Below, piece by piece: positions 36,180 to 45,254 of a stretch of 64,000 nucleotides of DNA (positions are counted from its first letter, which is position 1; each line of letters begins with the position of its first letter). The notes below the pieces were generated by a model. The model was given only the letters and a program-made list of their open reading frames with translations. It searched no databases and was not told where the DNA came from. The stretch comes from Bacteroidota bacterium (lineage in GTDB: Bacteria > Bacteroidota > Bacteroidia > B-17B0 > Aurantibacillaceae), in NCBI GenBank assembly GCA_003153315.1, contig PLYA01000010.1, forward strand, positions 1 to 64,000. The letters are read 5' to 3'. The position numbers were made by a program, and so were the translations under genes.

Positions 36180-38021
36180 ATGAAAAAACAATTATTTACG
36201 CTTGCACTTAGTGCTATAGGTATTAGTGCTTTTAGTCAAGCATCTACAGTTTGGCAGCCCTATAACTCGAACCTAGATACGACCTATTTTGTTCGTAACC
36301 TTAGTGTTGTTGATACAAACACTGTATGGGGTATAGGACAGTTAAAAGGTACAAACCCAACATCGAACAGATTCACAAGAACAATTGATGGAGCAAATTA
36401 TCATGCAGGTAATTTTAACCCTGATACACTTACTTACGCTCCGTCAGGAATTTCGGCGGTAAATGCTAATACAGCTTTTATAGTTACAACTAACAGAGCA
36501 CAAAGTACAACTAACAGCGGACAAATATTAAAAACTACCAACGGTGGAACAACCTGGACTAACATGGAGACTGCCGGTATGTATACCGGGCAAACAGTTG
36601 CGTTTGTTGACTGGGTTCATTTTTGGGATGCTAACAATGGTATAGTTTTTGGTGACCCTAATGGCAACACAGGAACTGCTACCGGTGATATGTGGGAAAT
36701 TTACCGTACACATAACGGTGGAACTACATGGGCACGTGTGCCGGATGCTAATTTACCTACTCCGCTTAACACTGATGCAGGTATACCAAGTGTTTATACA
36801 ACCTACAAACATTTTATGTGGGCAGGTACCTATAATGGTTTAGTTTTAGCATCATCGGATAGCGGAAAAACTTGGGCTTATGCAGCCAGCAGTTCTATTG
36901 GTTTAGATGGTGGTTGCTTTGGTTTAGCTTTCAGAGATTCGATACATGGTTTAGCTTGGGGTGTTAATGCATCGACAACAAATGTTTTAGTTGGCACATC
37001 AGATGGTGGAACTACATGGGTTCCGGTAACTCAAAGCACATCAGTTGGAATTTCGGCTATTAGCACAATACCAAAAACTAAAGGTTATATGTCGGTTGGT
37101 GTTGATAGTGCTCTTACTCATTATGTAACATCAGTAACTTATAATGATGGTGCTAGCTGGACAGTATTAGAAGCAGGTACATCGAACGCAGTAAGAATGT
37201 TAAGTGTACAAATGATAGATTCATTAAACGGTTGGGCAGGAAGTTTTTCTGACTCATTATTACCATACGGAAGACACGGTATCAATAGATTTCATTTAGG
37301 TCATAAGCCAGGTTGCCCTATCTCACTTACCAGTACTTCTACCAGTACTCCATTTAATGTTTGTACTGCAGGTTCTGCCACTATCACGGCAAGTGGTTTA
37401 AATACCTATACTTGGAGTACTTCTGCGACAACAGCAAGTATTACCGTAACACCTAGTGTAACCACTTCCTATAGCGTAGCGGGAACTACTACTACTGGCT
37501 GTTCGAATTATGAAACTTTTAATTTATCAGTAATAAACCCTATAATAATAGCAAATTCCCATACGGTTTGCCCTTTTCATAGTGTAACTCTTTTTGCTTC
37601 AGGAGCAACTACTTATAGCTGGTCCCCCGCTACCTTCTTAAGTTCAACTATCGGAAGTACAGTTACTTGTACTCCTTCAGCTACTACTGTTTATACTGTC
37701 ACAGGTACTGAAAATTTATGTACTGCCCAAAAAACATTTACAATAACTGCAACTGGTTGCGCTGGTATTGAACAATACGCAAACAATAGTCAAATAGCTA
37801 TTTACCCTAATCCAAGTAATGGTTTAATAACTATTAATATGGCTACTATTGATGCGAATACGGTAATGTATGTTACAAATATGATAGGTCAAGAGGTATT
37901 CAAAACTTCTGTGAAGGATGTTAACACTAACATAGACCTTTCTTCTTTACAAAAAGGTATTTATATGCTTACCATTACTAATGGACAAAATAAGCATGTG
38001 GAAAAAGTTATCGTTCAGTAA
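36180..38021 (+). CDS. BNR/sortilin-like propeller protein, T9SS cargo
   Basis: Secreted protein of 613 residues. After the signal peptide (ending near SAFSQ) come repeated BNR-type motifs: ILKTTNGGTTWTNM, YRTHNGGTTWARV, ASSDSGKTWAY, GTSDGGTTWVPV and TYNDGASWTVL. This predicts a beta-propeller like those of sialidases, sortilins and Ycf48. Residues about 380-520 form two Ig-like segments (TWSTSATTASITVTPSVTTSYSV and a second copy). The T9SS type A domain begins near 541 (IAIYPNPSNGLI). The catalytic residues of sialidases are not evident, so binding is more likely than hydrolysis. A terminator follows. Confidence 0.85.
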   Translation: MKKQLFTLALSAIGISAFSQASTVWQPYNSNLDTTYFVRNLSVVDTNTVWGIGQLKGTNPTSNRFTRTIDGANYHAGNFNPDTLTYAPSGISAVNANTAFIVTTNRAQSTTNSGQILKTTNGGTTWTNMETAGMYTGQTVAFVDWVHFWDANNGIVFGDPNGNTGTATGDMWEIYRTHNGGTTWARVPDANLPTPLNTDAGIPSVYTTYKHFMWAGTYNGLVLASSDSGKTWAYAASSSIGLDGGCFGLAFRDSIHGLAWGVNASTTNVLVGTSDGGTTWVPVTQSTSVGISAISTIPKTKGYMSVGVDSALTHYVTSVTYNDGASWTVLEAGTSNAVRMLSVQMIDSLNGWAGSFSDSLLPYGRHGINRFHLGHKPGCPISLTSTSTSTPFNVCTAGSATITASGLNTYTWSTSATTASITVTPSVTTSYSVAGTTTTGCSNYETFNLSVINPIIIANSHTVCPFHSVTLFASGATTYSWSPATFLSSTIGSTVTCTPSATTVYTVTGTENLCTAQKTFTITATGCAGIEQYANNSQIAIYPNPSNGLITINMATIDANTVMYVTNMIGQEVFKTSVKDVNTNIDLSSLQKGIYMLTITNGQNKHVEKVIVQ

Positions 38022-38042
38022 TTTTTAAAACCCCTTTTAATT

Positions 38043-38073
38043 AAAGCCCTGCAAAAAAGCAGGGCTTTTTTTT
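38043..38073 (+). terminator. Terminator after the BNR gene
   Basis: Perfect 10-bp stem AAAGCCCTGC/GCAGGGCTTT around six A residues, with a run of T. Confidence 0.9.
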
Positions 38074-38148
38074 ATTTATCTGATAAAAAAATAATCTATA
38101 CCGAAAAAACAATTGAGCTAATAAAACATACAGCCCGTTTTTTTATTT

Positions 38149-38156
38149 TACCTTTG
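38149..38156 (+). promoter_or_regulatory. -7 box of kup
   Basis: TACCTTTG, perfect TAnnTTTG, 22 bases before GTG 38179. Confidence 0.55.
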
Positions 38157-38178
38157 TAACCCAAAAACAAACTCTGTT

Positions 38179-40143
38179 GTGAGCAATCACCATACCGACC
38201 ACATTAACAAAGTTACTTTGGGCGGTCTTATAGTTACTTTAGGAATTATTTATGGCGATATAGGTACATCCCCCCTATATGTAATGAGTGCCATTATTGG
38301 TAGCCATGTTATACAAACCGATATTGTTTTAGGTGGTATATCCTGTATATTCTGGACGCTAACCTTACAAACCACTATAAAATATGTATTCTTAACCCTT
38401 AAAGCCGATAACAAAGGCGAGGGTGGAATATTTGCTTTATATGCCTTGGTAAGAAGATTTAAAATTAAATGGCTGATAGTACCTGCTATTATTGGCGGAA
38501 GTGCTTTATTAGCCGATGGCATTATAACTCCACCCATCTCTATCGCTTCGGCAGTAGAAGGTTTACGTGCCTTTAAACCCGAAATAAATACCGTACCAAT
38601 TGTTATCGGAATTTTAATTGGCTTGTTTTTGCTACAACAATTCGGAACAAAATTCCTTGGTCGTTTCTTCGGGCCCATGATGCTTACTTGGTTTTTAATG
38701 CTGGGCATTTTAGGTATCACCCAATTAGTTACCAATATATCAGTGCTAAAAGCTCTCAACCCTTATTACGGTATTAAATTATTATCCATACACCAGGAAG
38801 GCTTCTTTGTATTAGGCGCCGTATTTCTTTGCACAACCGGAGCAGAGGCTTTATACTCAGATATGGGGCATTGCGGACGCAATAACATACGAGTAAGCTG
38901 GATGTTTGTAAAAACTATGCTGGTGCTTAATTATTTCGGGCAGGGAGCTTTTTTAATTCAACATGCAGGACAAACACTTGCCGAAATTGGCGGTGCATCG
39001 GTTAATCCCTTTTATTTAATCATGCCCATAAAGTTTCTACCTATCGGTATTGGCATCGCAACTGTTTCTGCTGTTATTGCTTCACAGGCATTAATTAGCG
39101 GAGCTTATACGTTAATTAACGAGGCCATGCGCCTTAACCTATGGCCAAAAGCCTTAGTAAAATATCCTACCGAACTGCGCGGGCAACTTTATATCCCTTC
39201 TGTAAACTGGCTTTTATTAGCAGGTTGCATAATGGTAACACTTAAGTTCAGAGAATCAGCAAACATGGATGCAGCCTATGGATTGTCCATCATCATCTGT
39301 ATGTTAATGACAACTATTTTATTGTTTCACTATCTATGGATGAAAAAATACAACCACTTTTTGGCTATTATGGTTATAAGTGTGTATTTACTAATTGAAC
39401 TTTGCTTTTTATATGCCAACCTAAACAAGTTTATGCACGGTGGGTATGTAACTTTATTTATAGCTTTTATCCTGATAGGAATAATGAGTATTTGGCATCT
39501 GGCTAAAAAAATTGGAAGCCGTTATACCGAATTTGTAAAAGTAGATAAATACAAAAACGTATTGGCAGAACTTAGCAGAGATTTAACCATACCCAAATAC
39601 GCTACCCATTTAGTCTATCTTACAAGTGCCAGTCATTATGATGAGATTGAATCAAAAGTAATTTACTCTATTTTGCAAAAGCGCCCTAAGCGTGCCGATT
39701 TATATTGGTTTATACATGTGGATGTGGCTGATGAACCTTACCGGATGGAATATCGTGTGCATGAAATCATGAAAGATGATGTGATACGCGTTGATTTTAA
39801 ATTAGGCTTTAGAGTAGCTCCAAAAATTAATGTCATGTTTCGCAAGGTGGTACAGGATATGGTAAAAGCCAACGAGGTGGACATTACCAGCCGATACGAA
39901 TCGCTTAACAGAAACAATGTGATAGGAGATTTTAAATTTGTGATAACCGAAAAATTCCTTTCTTATGATAATGATTTACCTTGGAAAGAACGGATTATCC
40001 TTGATATTTATTTCTTCCTGCGCAAGTTCTTTAATGTGGCAGAGTCTCGTGCATTTGGCTTAGACAGCAGCTCCGTTAAGATTGAGAAATTCCCTTTGAT
40101 ACTTGCTCCTACCAAAGATATTAACCTTAAACGAATAGAGTAA
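38179..40143 (+). CDS. kup: KUP/HAK/KT family potassium uptake protein
   Basis: Low-affinity potassium:proton symporter of the inner membrane. The 654 residues have the family opening with GDIGTSPLYVMSAI, then GGIFALYALVRR, about 12 membrane helices up to residue 445, and a soluble C-terminal domain. The length is normal for the family. The start is GTG at 38179, giving MSNHHTDHINK; the -7 box at 38149 sits at the right distance. It ends convergent with the NHL cargo gene, 38 bases away. Confidence 0.95.
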   Translation: MSNHHTDHINKVTLGGLIVTLGIIYGDIGTSPLYVMSAIIGSHVIQTDIVLGGISCIFWTLTLQTTIKYVFLTLKADNKGEGGIFALYALVRRFKIKWLIVPAIIGGSALLADGIITPPISIASAVEGLRAFKPEINTVPIVIGILIGLFLLQQFGTKFLGRFFGPMMLTWFLMLGILGITQLVTNISVLKALNPYYGIKLLSIHQEGFFVLGAVFLCTTGAEALYSDMGHCGRNNIRVSWMFVKTMLVLNYFGQGAFLIQHAGQTLAEIGGASVNPFYLIMPIKFLPIGIGIATVSAVIASQALISGAYTLINEAMRLNLWPKALVKYPTELRGQLYIPSVNWLLLAGCIMVTLKFRESANMDAAYGLSIIICMLMTTILLFHYLWMKKYNHFLAIMVISVYLLIELCFLYANLNKFMHGGYVTLFIAFILIGIMSIWHLAKKIGSRYTEFVKVDKYKNVLAELSRDLTIPKYATHLVYLTSASHYDEIESKVIYSILQKRPKRADLYWFIHVDVADEPYRMEYRVHEIMKDDVIRVDFKLGFRVAPKINVMFRKVVQDMVKANEVDITSRYESLNRNNVIGDFKFVITEKFLSYDNDLPWKERIILDIYFFLRKFFNVAESRAFGLDSSSVKIEKFPLILAPTKDINLKRIE

Positions 40144-40181
40144 TTTGTTGCTATTGTCATTTAGAGTATAGTCTAGAAATC

Positions 40182-41453
40182 TTATCTCACAATAACCAAC
40201 CTTTTATTCACCACGCCCTCGTCGCTTATCAGGCTTATATTATATACACCCTCATTTAAGCTACTTGCATCAATACTTGTTTTGCCGTTTATAGGTTGAC
40301 TCAACACAGCTTCTCCATTCACATCGTACACGGTACAATGTACATTGTACAATGTATTTTGTGGCTCTATAACAAAACTACCATTGTTGGGGTTGGGGTA
40401 TATGTTTACTTCATAATTTACATTGTATTGCTCTATACCTGCTGCTGCTGCATTAGTTACTTTACGAATACAATTTCCATTCACATCTGCAATATATAAA
40501 TTGCCTGAAGCATCAAGTGTTATTCCCCAAGGTTCTTCAAGTTCCGCTGCAGTTGCAGGGCCTCCATCGCCTGTATAACCATATATTGTATCTCCAGCAA
40601 TAGTAAAGATAATTCCCAAAGTATTGACCATACGAATGCAAGAACTTCCTGACGAACAAATAAATAAATTACCAGTAGCATCAACAGACACATCAGACGG
40701 ATTCCATATACTTGCAGCTGTTGCATGGCCACCATCTCCATTATGTAAATAATTTCCATTTCCAGCAACTGTAGATATTATACCAGATGTATTTATCATC
40801 CGAACTCGGTTATTGGCATTATCGGCAATATAAATATTGCCTTTAGAATCAAGTGCCACACCTGTAGGATTATTTAAAGTTGCTGCTGTAGCAGGGCCTC
40901 CATCTCCACTATAACCGAAACCACTTATTCCAGCAATATGACTTACTATACCGGAAGTATTTATTTTGGCAATGTAATTCCCATCATTTGCAGTATAAAT
41001 GTTATTTGAAGCATCTAATGCAATTCCATTTGGGGCAACTTGATTAGAAGCTATTGAGCTAATTATCCCTAAAGTATTTATTTTTCTTATAACCTTATTG
41101 TACCAATCAGCAACATAAATATTACCATGAATATCTATGGCTACATCTGAAGGCTCCAATTGAGCGTTTGTTGCCTGCCCTCCATCCCCATTATTTCCAC
41201 CTGTACCTGTGCCGGCTACTGTAATTAATATTCCTGTAGCTGCATCTACTTTTTGAATAGCATTACCTCCTGCTATAAAAATATTACCCATAGCGTCAAC
41301 AGCTACTCCTCTTGGATAATATATATTAGAAGCTGTAGCTGCGCCTCCTGATGTGAATGGGCAACAAAACCCATCCCCCGCAACTGTAGTTATTATCTGC
41401 GCCCTCCCATTCAAACAAAATCCTAAGGCTAAAAGGGTAATTAATTTCTTCAT
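40182..41453 (-). CDS. NHL-repeat protein with T9SS sorting domain, second copy
   Basis: Secreted beta-propeller protein of 423 residues. The signal peptide is MKKLITLLALGFCLNGRAQ. Six NHL blades follow with cores such as GVALDSKGNIYIADNANNRVRMI and linkers GDGGPATAA. The T9SS type A domain covers about 350-423 (VNIYPNPNNGSF to KRLVIVR). I start at 41453, since the earlier ATG at 41477 lies inside the -7 box (41475-41482). The sorting domain is nearly identical in DNA to that of 24189-25874, while the bodies differ. The blades are less alike at DNA level than in the 6710-8074 gene. Confidence 0.87.
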   Translation of the reverse strand: MKKLITLLALGFCLNGRAQIITTVAGDGFCCPFTSGGAATASNIYYPRGVAVDAMGNIFIAGGNAIQKVDAATGILITVAGTGTGGNNGDGGQATNAQLEPSDVAIDIHGNIYVADWYNKVIRKINTLGIISSIASNQVAPNGIALDASNNIYTANDGNYIAKINTSGIVSHIAGISGFGYSGDGGPATAATLNNPTGVALDSKGNIYIADNANNRVRMINTSGIISTVAGNGNYLHNGDGGHATAASIWNPSDVSVDATGNLFICSSGSSCIRMVNTLGIIFTIAGDTIYGYTGDGGPATAAELEEPWGITLDASGNLYIADVNGNCIRKVTNAAAAGIEQYNVNYEVNIYPNPNNGSFVIEPQNTLYNVHCTVYDVNGEAVLSQPINGKTSIDASSLNEGVYNISLISDEGVVNKRLVIVR

Positions 41454-41474
41454 GTTATTTGTTTTAAAGTAATT

Positions 41475-41482
41475 CAAATATA
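41475..41482 (-). promoter_or_regulatory. -7 box of the second NHL gene
   Basis: TATATTTG on the minus strand, perfect TAnnTTTG, 21 bases before ATG 41453; it overlaps the competing ATG at 41477, which it rules out. Confidence 0.6.
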
Positions 41483-41544
41483 CTAAAAACTACTAAGCAA
41501 AAAATTCTCACCCCTCCTACAACTCATGTCTTTTATACCCATCC

Positions 41545-42468
41545 CTATGCATCCCTTATACCACCAGTAGCAACCATATTAAAATTTTGTATAACACTTC
41601 CGGCATGTGCAACCGTTATAGTGCTGCTTTGTGCAACCAACCCATTAGCGCTAACGGTTATCACGTATGTGCCCGGCTTCAACCGCGCAAACATAAACCT
41701 GCCGTTTACTTTCGTTATTTTTCTACGCACATTTTGTCCGCTTGCAACCAACATCACATGTGCTTTTGCAATGGGTACATTCACCTCACTCACCACTCCC
41801 GTAACCTTCACGGTTGTCCGGTGTCCGTTCTTAGGCAATTTACGACTTCCTTTATACGCTTTATAAAAAATAAGGTTACTCGTTTTATATTGCAATATCA
41901 GCGTATCAAGCTGCTCTTCTATATACGTACTAATCTCTTTAATCATAGGCCCAATAATAGCCGTATAGCTGGCTGCTGCCTGTCTGGCACTCTGTGGTTG
42001 CCCCAATTTACTTTCAAAAATGCCTATCGCATTGCTCCATTGCAAAAGGCTCGCGCTGTTCACTCCATAACCTGCCAAACTTCCAATCACCACACTAACC
42101 GCATCATATATAGTCTCACAAAAATTACCCAACTCGTCTTCCGCCATTTCTTTAAGCTTGGTTTCTGTTATCTTGCAAATACCTTTCAAAGTAGTGTCCC
42201 CGCTGCCTGCCCCAAAACCCTTACCCGCCATAGCATGTGCCATTGTAAGTGCAACTAACGTAGTCTTTGCTTGATTCTTGCTCTGTGTAACCACCTTATA
42301 ATTACTAAGCTGTCCTGTAAGTGCATCATTCAAATCACCTATTTTACCCAATAGCGCAGTCACAACACCACTTACGGTTGTATTGCTACTCCAAATACCA
42401 CTATTGTTTTGCATCGTCTGATAAACAGTTTCAAACATGCTCTTATGGTTCAATTGCAGTTGGTTCAT
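41545..42468 (-). CDS. Unknown protein with carboxypeptidase-regulatory-like domain, copy 2
   Basis: Paralogue of 8238-9164, 307 residues, function unknown. The order is the same: an N-terminal helical region (about 1-215, including LKGICKIT and YGVNSASLLQWSNA, shared word for word with copy 1) and a regulatory-like beta-sandwich (about 222-300: VPIAKAHVMLVASGQ, GRFMFARLKPGTYVITVSANG). No signal peptide. Here an ATG opens the conserved N-terminus MNQLQLNHKS, ten residues before the ATG aligned with the start of copy 1. A conserved promoter block and array 3 lie upstream, as in copy 1. No clear terminator is seen before 41477. Confidence 0.78.
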   Translation of the reverse strand: MNQLQLNHKSMFETVYQTMQNNSGIWSSNTTVSGVVTALLGKIGDLNDALTGQLSNYKVVTQSKNQAKTTLVALTMAHAMAGKGFGAGSGDTTLKGICKITETKLKEMAEDELGNFCETIYDAVSVVIGSLAGYGVNSASLLQWSNAIGIFESKLGQPQSARQAAASYTAIIGPMIKEISTYIEEQLDTLILQYKTSNLIFYKAYKGSRKLPKNGHRTTVKVTGVVSEVNVPIAKAHVMLVASGQNVRRKITKVNGRFMFARLKPGTYVITVSANGLVAQSSTITVAHAGSVIQNFNMVATGGIRDA

Positions 42469-42495
42469 CTCTTCTGTTTTCTACTAATTAGTATA

Positions 42496-42543
42496 CCAGC
42501 TACAAATATTATGCCAAACTCAATTAAAAAAAGTTAAAACCAA
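42496..42543 (-). promoter_or_regulatory. Conserved promoter block, copy 2
   Basis: Minus-strand match to 9243-9290. GG at 42514-42515 is again 10 bases from the G at 42503, sigma-54 -24/-12 spacing, with GT instead of GC at -12. An imperfect AATATTTG also occurs here, so a vegetative sigma factor cannot be excluded. Confidence 0.5.
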
Positions 42544-42561
42544 CAAGCATTCTGCTTAATT

Positions 42562-42749
42562 AATCTATCAAAAGTGCATGAAGAGATAGCAAAAGCCTTA
42601 GTTGAGATATCAAAAGTTTATGTAGAGATGCTAAACTTGATATAGAATTAGTAAAAGTTTAAGTAGAGATATCAAAAGTTAGCGTCAATACATCAAAAGT
42701 TTACATAAAGATTCCAATCGTTACGATAAGGAAATCATAAGTGAATATC
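42562..42749. repeat. 21-bp phased repeat array 3 (9 units)
   Basis: Nine contiguous units; eight are 21 bp and one (42625-42644) is 20 bp. The pattern is GAGATATCAAAAGTTTA plus a short T/G-rich end, most regular at 42604-42624 and 42666-42686. AAAAG occurs at the same place in most units, so A-tracts recur every two helical turns. The last two units (42708-42749) are worn. Rotated, the unit resembles that of array 1: (G/A)TAGAGA, variable bases, GTTTA. Confidence 0.85.
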
Positions 42750-42845
42750 CAATTATCAATCTTTTATCTTTGCTGTTATTAAATAATATAGGAAATGGGT
42801 TCATTTAACCCTTAGATAGAATCCCTTAGTCCCGCCCTTCGACCT

Positions 42846-42959
42846 CTTAAGATTAAAATAGAAATTCCAGCAAGCGAAGCAAAAGATTTCAAGCTGTCTG
42901 AGCGCAGCGAGTTCTTGAAATCTGCGTAGCGATGCGTAGAATTTCATTTTAATATTAAG
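42846..42959. repeat. Long nested inverted repeat
   Basis: A 114-base hairpin-like element. Outer arms, cttaagattaaaatagaaattc and its near-complement at 42939-42959 (about 20 bases, one gap), enclose an inner pair AGATTTCAAG/CTTGAAATCT (42884-42893 / 42914-42923) with a GC-rich centre CTGAGCGCAGCGAG. A third short pair, TTTCTTTTGT/ACAAAAGAAA, follows at about 42978-43001. No reading frame fits. It looks like a dispersed non-coding repeat of Bacteroidota gaps. Confidence 0.65.
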
Positions 42960-43106
42960 CAGTCTTGAATTTTTGTTTCTTTTGTTTCAAGACAAAAGAA
43001 AGTATTAAAGCAAAACTATCTTAAAGCAGGTTCTAAAATACCTAAATAAACCATACACCAAAACCTCACACTTATTTACTATTTTTATCCCTCAATTAAT
43101 GTGCGT

Positions 43107-45254
43107 ATGATGAAGAAATTTGTAATCCTGTTGCTTGTTGTTTGTTATCTGTTACCTGCCAAAGCTGATGAAGGTATGTGGCTGCCTTTTTTGTTGCAGC
43201 AACTCAATGAAAAAGACATGAAGAAGAACGGCTGCAAGCTCTCTGCCAAAGATATTTATGATGTAAACAATACTTCGCTTAAGGATGCCATTGTGCAGTT
43301 TGGCGGGGGCTGTACTGCCGAGATTATTTCGGATAAAGGTTTGATACTAACCAACCACCATTGTGGTTATTCATCTATTGCAGGGCATAGCAGCGTAGAT
43401 AAAGATTATTTAACCAACGGTTTTTGGGCCATGAATGCAAGCGAAGAGCTTACCAACCCTGGTCTTACAGCCATGCTGATTGTTCGTATAGAAGATGTTA
43501 CCGCGCAGGTAAACGAGGGCACTTCGGCTACCACATCCGATAAAGATTTAGAAGCCCTCCAGCAAAAAAAGATAAAAGAAATTGTTGCCAATGTTACCAA
43601 AGGCAATAAATATGAGGCTTTTGTTCGTCCTTTCTTTTATGGTAATCAATTCATTCTGTTCATCACCCAAACTTTTAAAGATGTCCGTTTGGTTGGTGCG
43701 CCTCCTTCCTTCATTGGTAAGTTTGGCGGAGATACCGATAACTGGATGTGGCCACGCCATACAGGCGATTTTTCTATGTTCCGCATCTATGCCGATAAAA
43801 ATAACGAACCCGCGGAATACGCAAAAGATAACGTGCCCTTTAAACCCAAAAAATCCTTAAGCATCTCCATGAAAGGTGTTAAAGAAGGTGATTTTACGAT
43901 GGTATATGGCTTTCCGGGCAGAACGCAAGAGTATCTTTTTAGCGATGCCGTTGATATGACCATGAACGATAGCGACCCCACCAAAGTTGCCTTGCGCGAA
44001 AAGCGTTTAAGCATCATGAACCGTTTTATGAAAGCCAACGATACTACCCGCATTGCCTACGCTGCCAACTACGCGTCGGTTGCCAACTACTGGAAGAAAT
44101 GGATGGGCGAAATGCAGGGCTTAAAAAAGTTTGATGCTGTGAATAAGAAAAAAGAGTTTGAAAAAAAGTTCATAGAACTCCTTTCAACCGACCCTGCCGA
44201 GAAAGAAAAGTTTAACAACGTGTTTAATGATTTCCGTTCTTTATATAGTATCTACCGCGTCTTTCAAAAACAACTCGATTATTATAATGAATGTTTATTA
44301 GGCTTCAATGCCATGATAGCAGCCCGTGCGGCAGAGAAATTAGTTGCTTCGGTTAAAGGTAAATCGGATGAGGATAAACAAAAAGAGTTTGCCAAAGCCG
44401 CAGAGAGTAATGAGAAGTTTTTTAAAACCTACAACAAAGCCATGGATAAAACTATATGCAGCGCCATGTTAGAGATGTATGCAAACGGTATAGATAAGAA
44501 CCTGCGGGTGTTTGCCATCGATTCTTTGTTTATGTTGTATCCAAACAAGTACGATTTTATTACCGATATACTATACAACCAAAGTATGTTTGTTAATAAG
44601 GATAAATATTTAAATGCACTTAAAACAGCTTCTGTTGCAGACATTGAAAATGATATTGCATATAAACTTTGGAAGAGCACATCAAAGTATTATAACAACA
44701 ATGTTCTGTTTCAGTATACTACTATTGATGCGCAACTGAATGCCTTGTATAAAAAATATACGGATAAGCTCACTAAGGTTTATAAGGATAAGAAGTTTTA
44801 TCCCGATGCAAATTCTACATTGCGTATAACCTATGGTAAAGTAAAGGGCTATAAACCCCGTGATGGTGTCTACTATAATTACTTCACCACGTTGGATGGA
44901 ATGATGGAAAAAGAAAACCCCAACGATGATGAGTTTATTATTTTCCCTAAAATGAAAGACCTTTATGCCAAGAAAGATTACGGAAAGTATGCCGATAAAG
45001 ATGGTACGCTGCACATGTCGTTTGTCGCAACTAACCATACAACGGGCGGTAACAGCGGTAGTCCGGTGCTAAATGCAAAAGGAGAATTAATTGGTACAAA
45101 CTATGATAGAGTTTGGGAAGGCACCATGAGTGATATTATGTATAACCCAAATATTTGTCGCAACATTACGTTAGATGTTCGTTATACCCTGTTTGTAATA
45201 GATAAATATGCCGGTGCCGGCTACCTGTTAAATGAAATGAAACTTATTCAATGA
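43107..45254 (+). CDS. S46 family dipeptidyl-peptidase (DPP7/DPP11 type)
   Basis: Periplasmic serine peptidase of family S46, which removes dipeptides from the N-terminus of oligopeptides for uptake as a carbon and nitrogen source. The catalytic triad is visible: His in LTNHHCGYSS (near 82), Asp in GDTDNWMWPRHTGDFSMF (near 215-225) and Ser in TGGNSGSPVLN (near 650). A signal peptide ends near PAKADEG. About 716 residues, normal length. I use ATG 43107; GTG 43101 and ATG 43110 are alternatives. Whether it prefers hydrophobic (DPP7) or acidic (DPP11) residues cannot be decided here. It overlaps the next gene by 4 bases. Confidence 0.93.
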   Translation: MMKKFVILLLVVCYLLPAKADEGMWLPFLLQQLNEKDMKKNGCKLSAKDIYDVNNTSLKDAIVQFGGGCTAEIISDKGLILTNHHCGYSSIAGHSSVDKDYLTNGFWAMNASEELTNPGLTAMLIVRIEDVTAQVNEGTSATTSDKDLEALQQKKIKEIVANVTKGNKYEAFVRPFFYGNQFILFITQTFKDVRLVGAPPSFIGKFGGDTDNWMWPRHTGDFSMFRIYADKNNEPAEYAKDNVPFKPKKSLSISMKGVKEGDFTMVYGFPGRTQEYLFSDAVDMTMNDSDPTKVALREKRLSIMNRFMKANDTTRIAYAANYASVANYWKKWMGEMQGLKKFDAVNKKKEFEKKFIELLSTDPAEKEKFNNVFNDFRSLYSIYRVFQKQLDYYNECLLGFNAMIAARAAEKLVASVKGKSDEDKQKEFAKAAESNEKFFKTYNKAMDKTICSAMLEMYANGIDKNLRVFAIDSLFMLYPNKYDFITDILYNQSMFVNKDKYLNALKTASVADIENDIAYKLWKSTSKYYNNNVLFQYTTIDAQLNALYKKYTDKLTKVYKDKKFYPDANSTLRITYGKVKGYKPRDGVYYNYFTTLDGMMEKENPNDDEFIIFPKMKDLYAKKDYGKYADKDGTLHMSFVATNHTTGGNSGSPVLNAKGELIGTNYDRVWEGTMSDIMYNPNICRNITLDVRYTLFVIDKYAGAGYLLNEMKLIQ

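Noticed and set aside
41454-41477. ATG 41477 as start of the second NHL gene
   Set aside because: It lies in the -7 box; ATG 41453 begins a good signal peptide.
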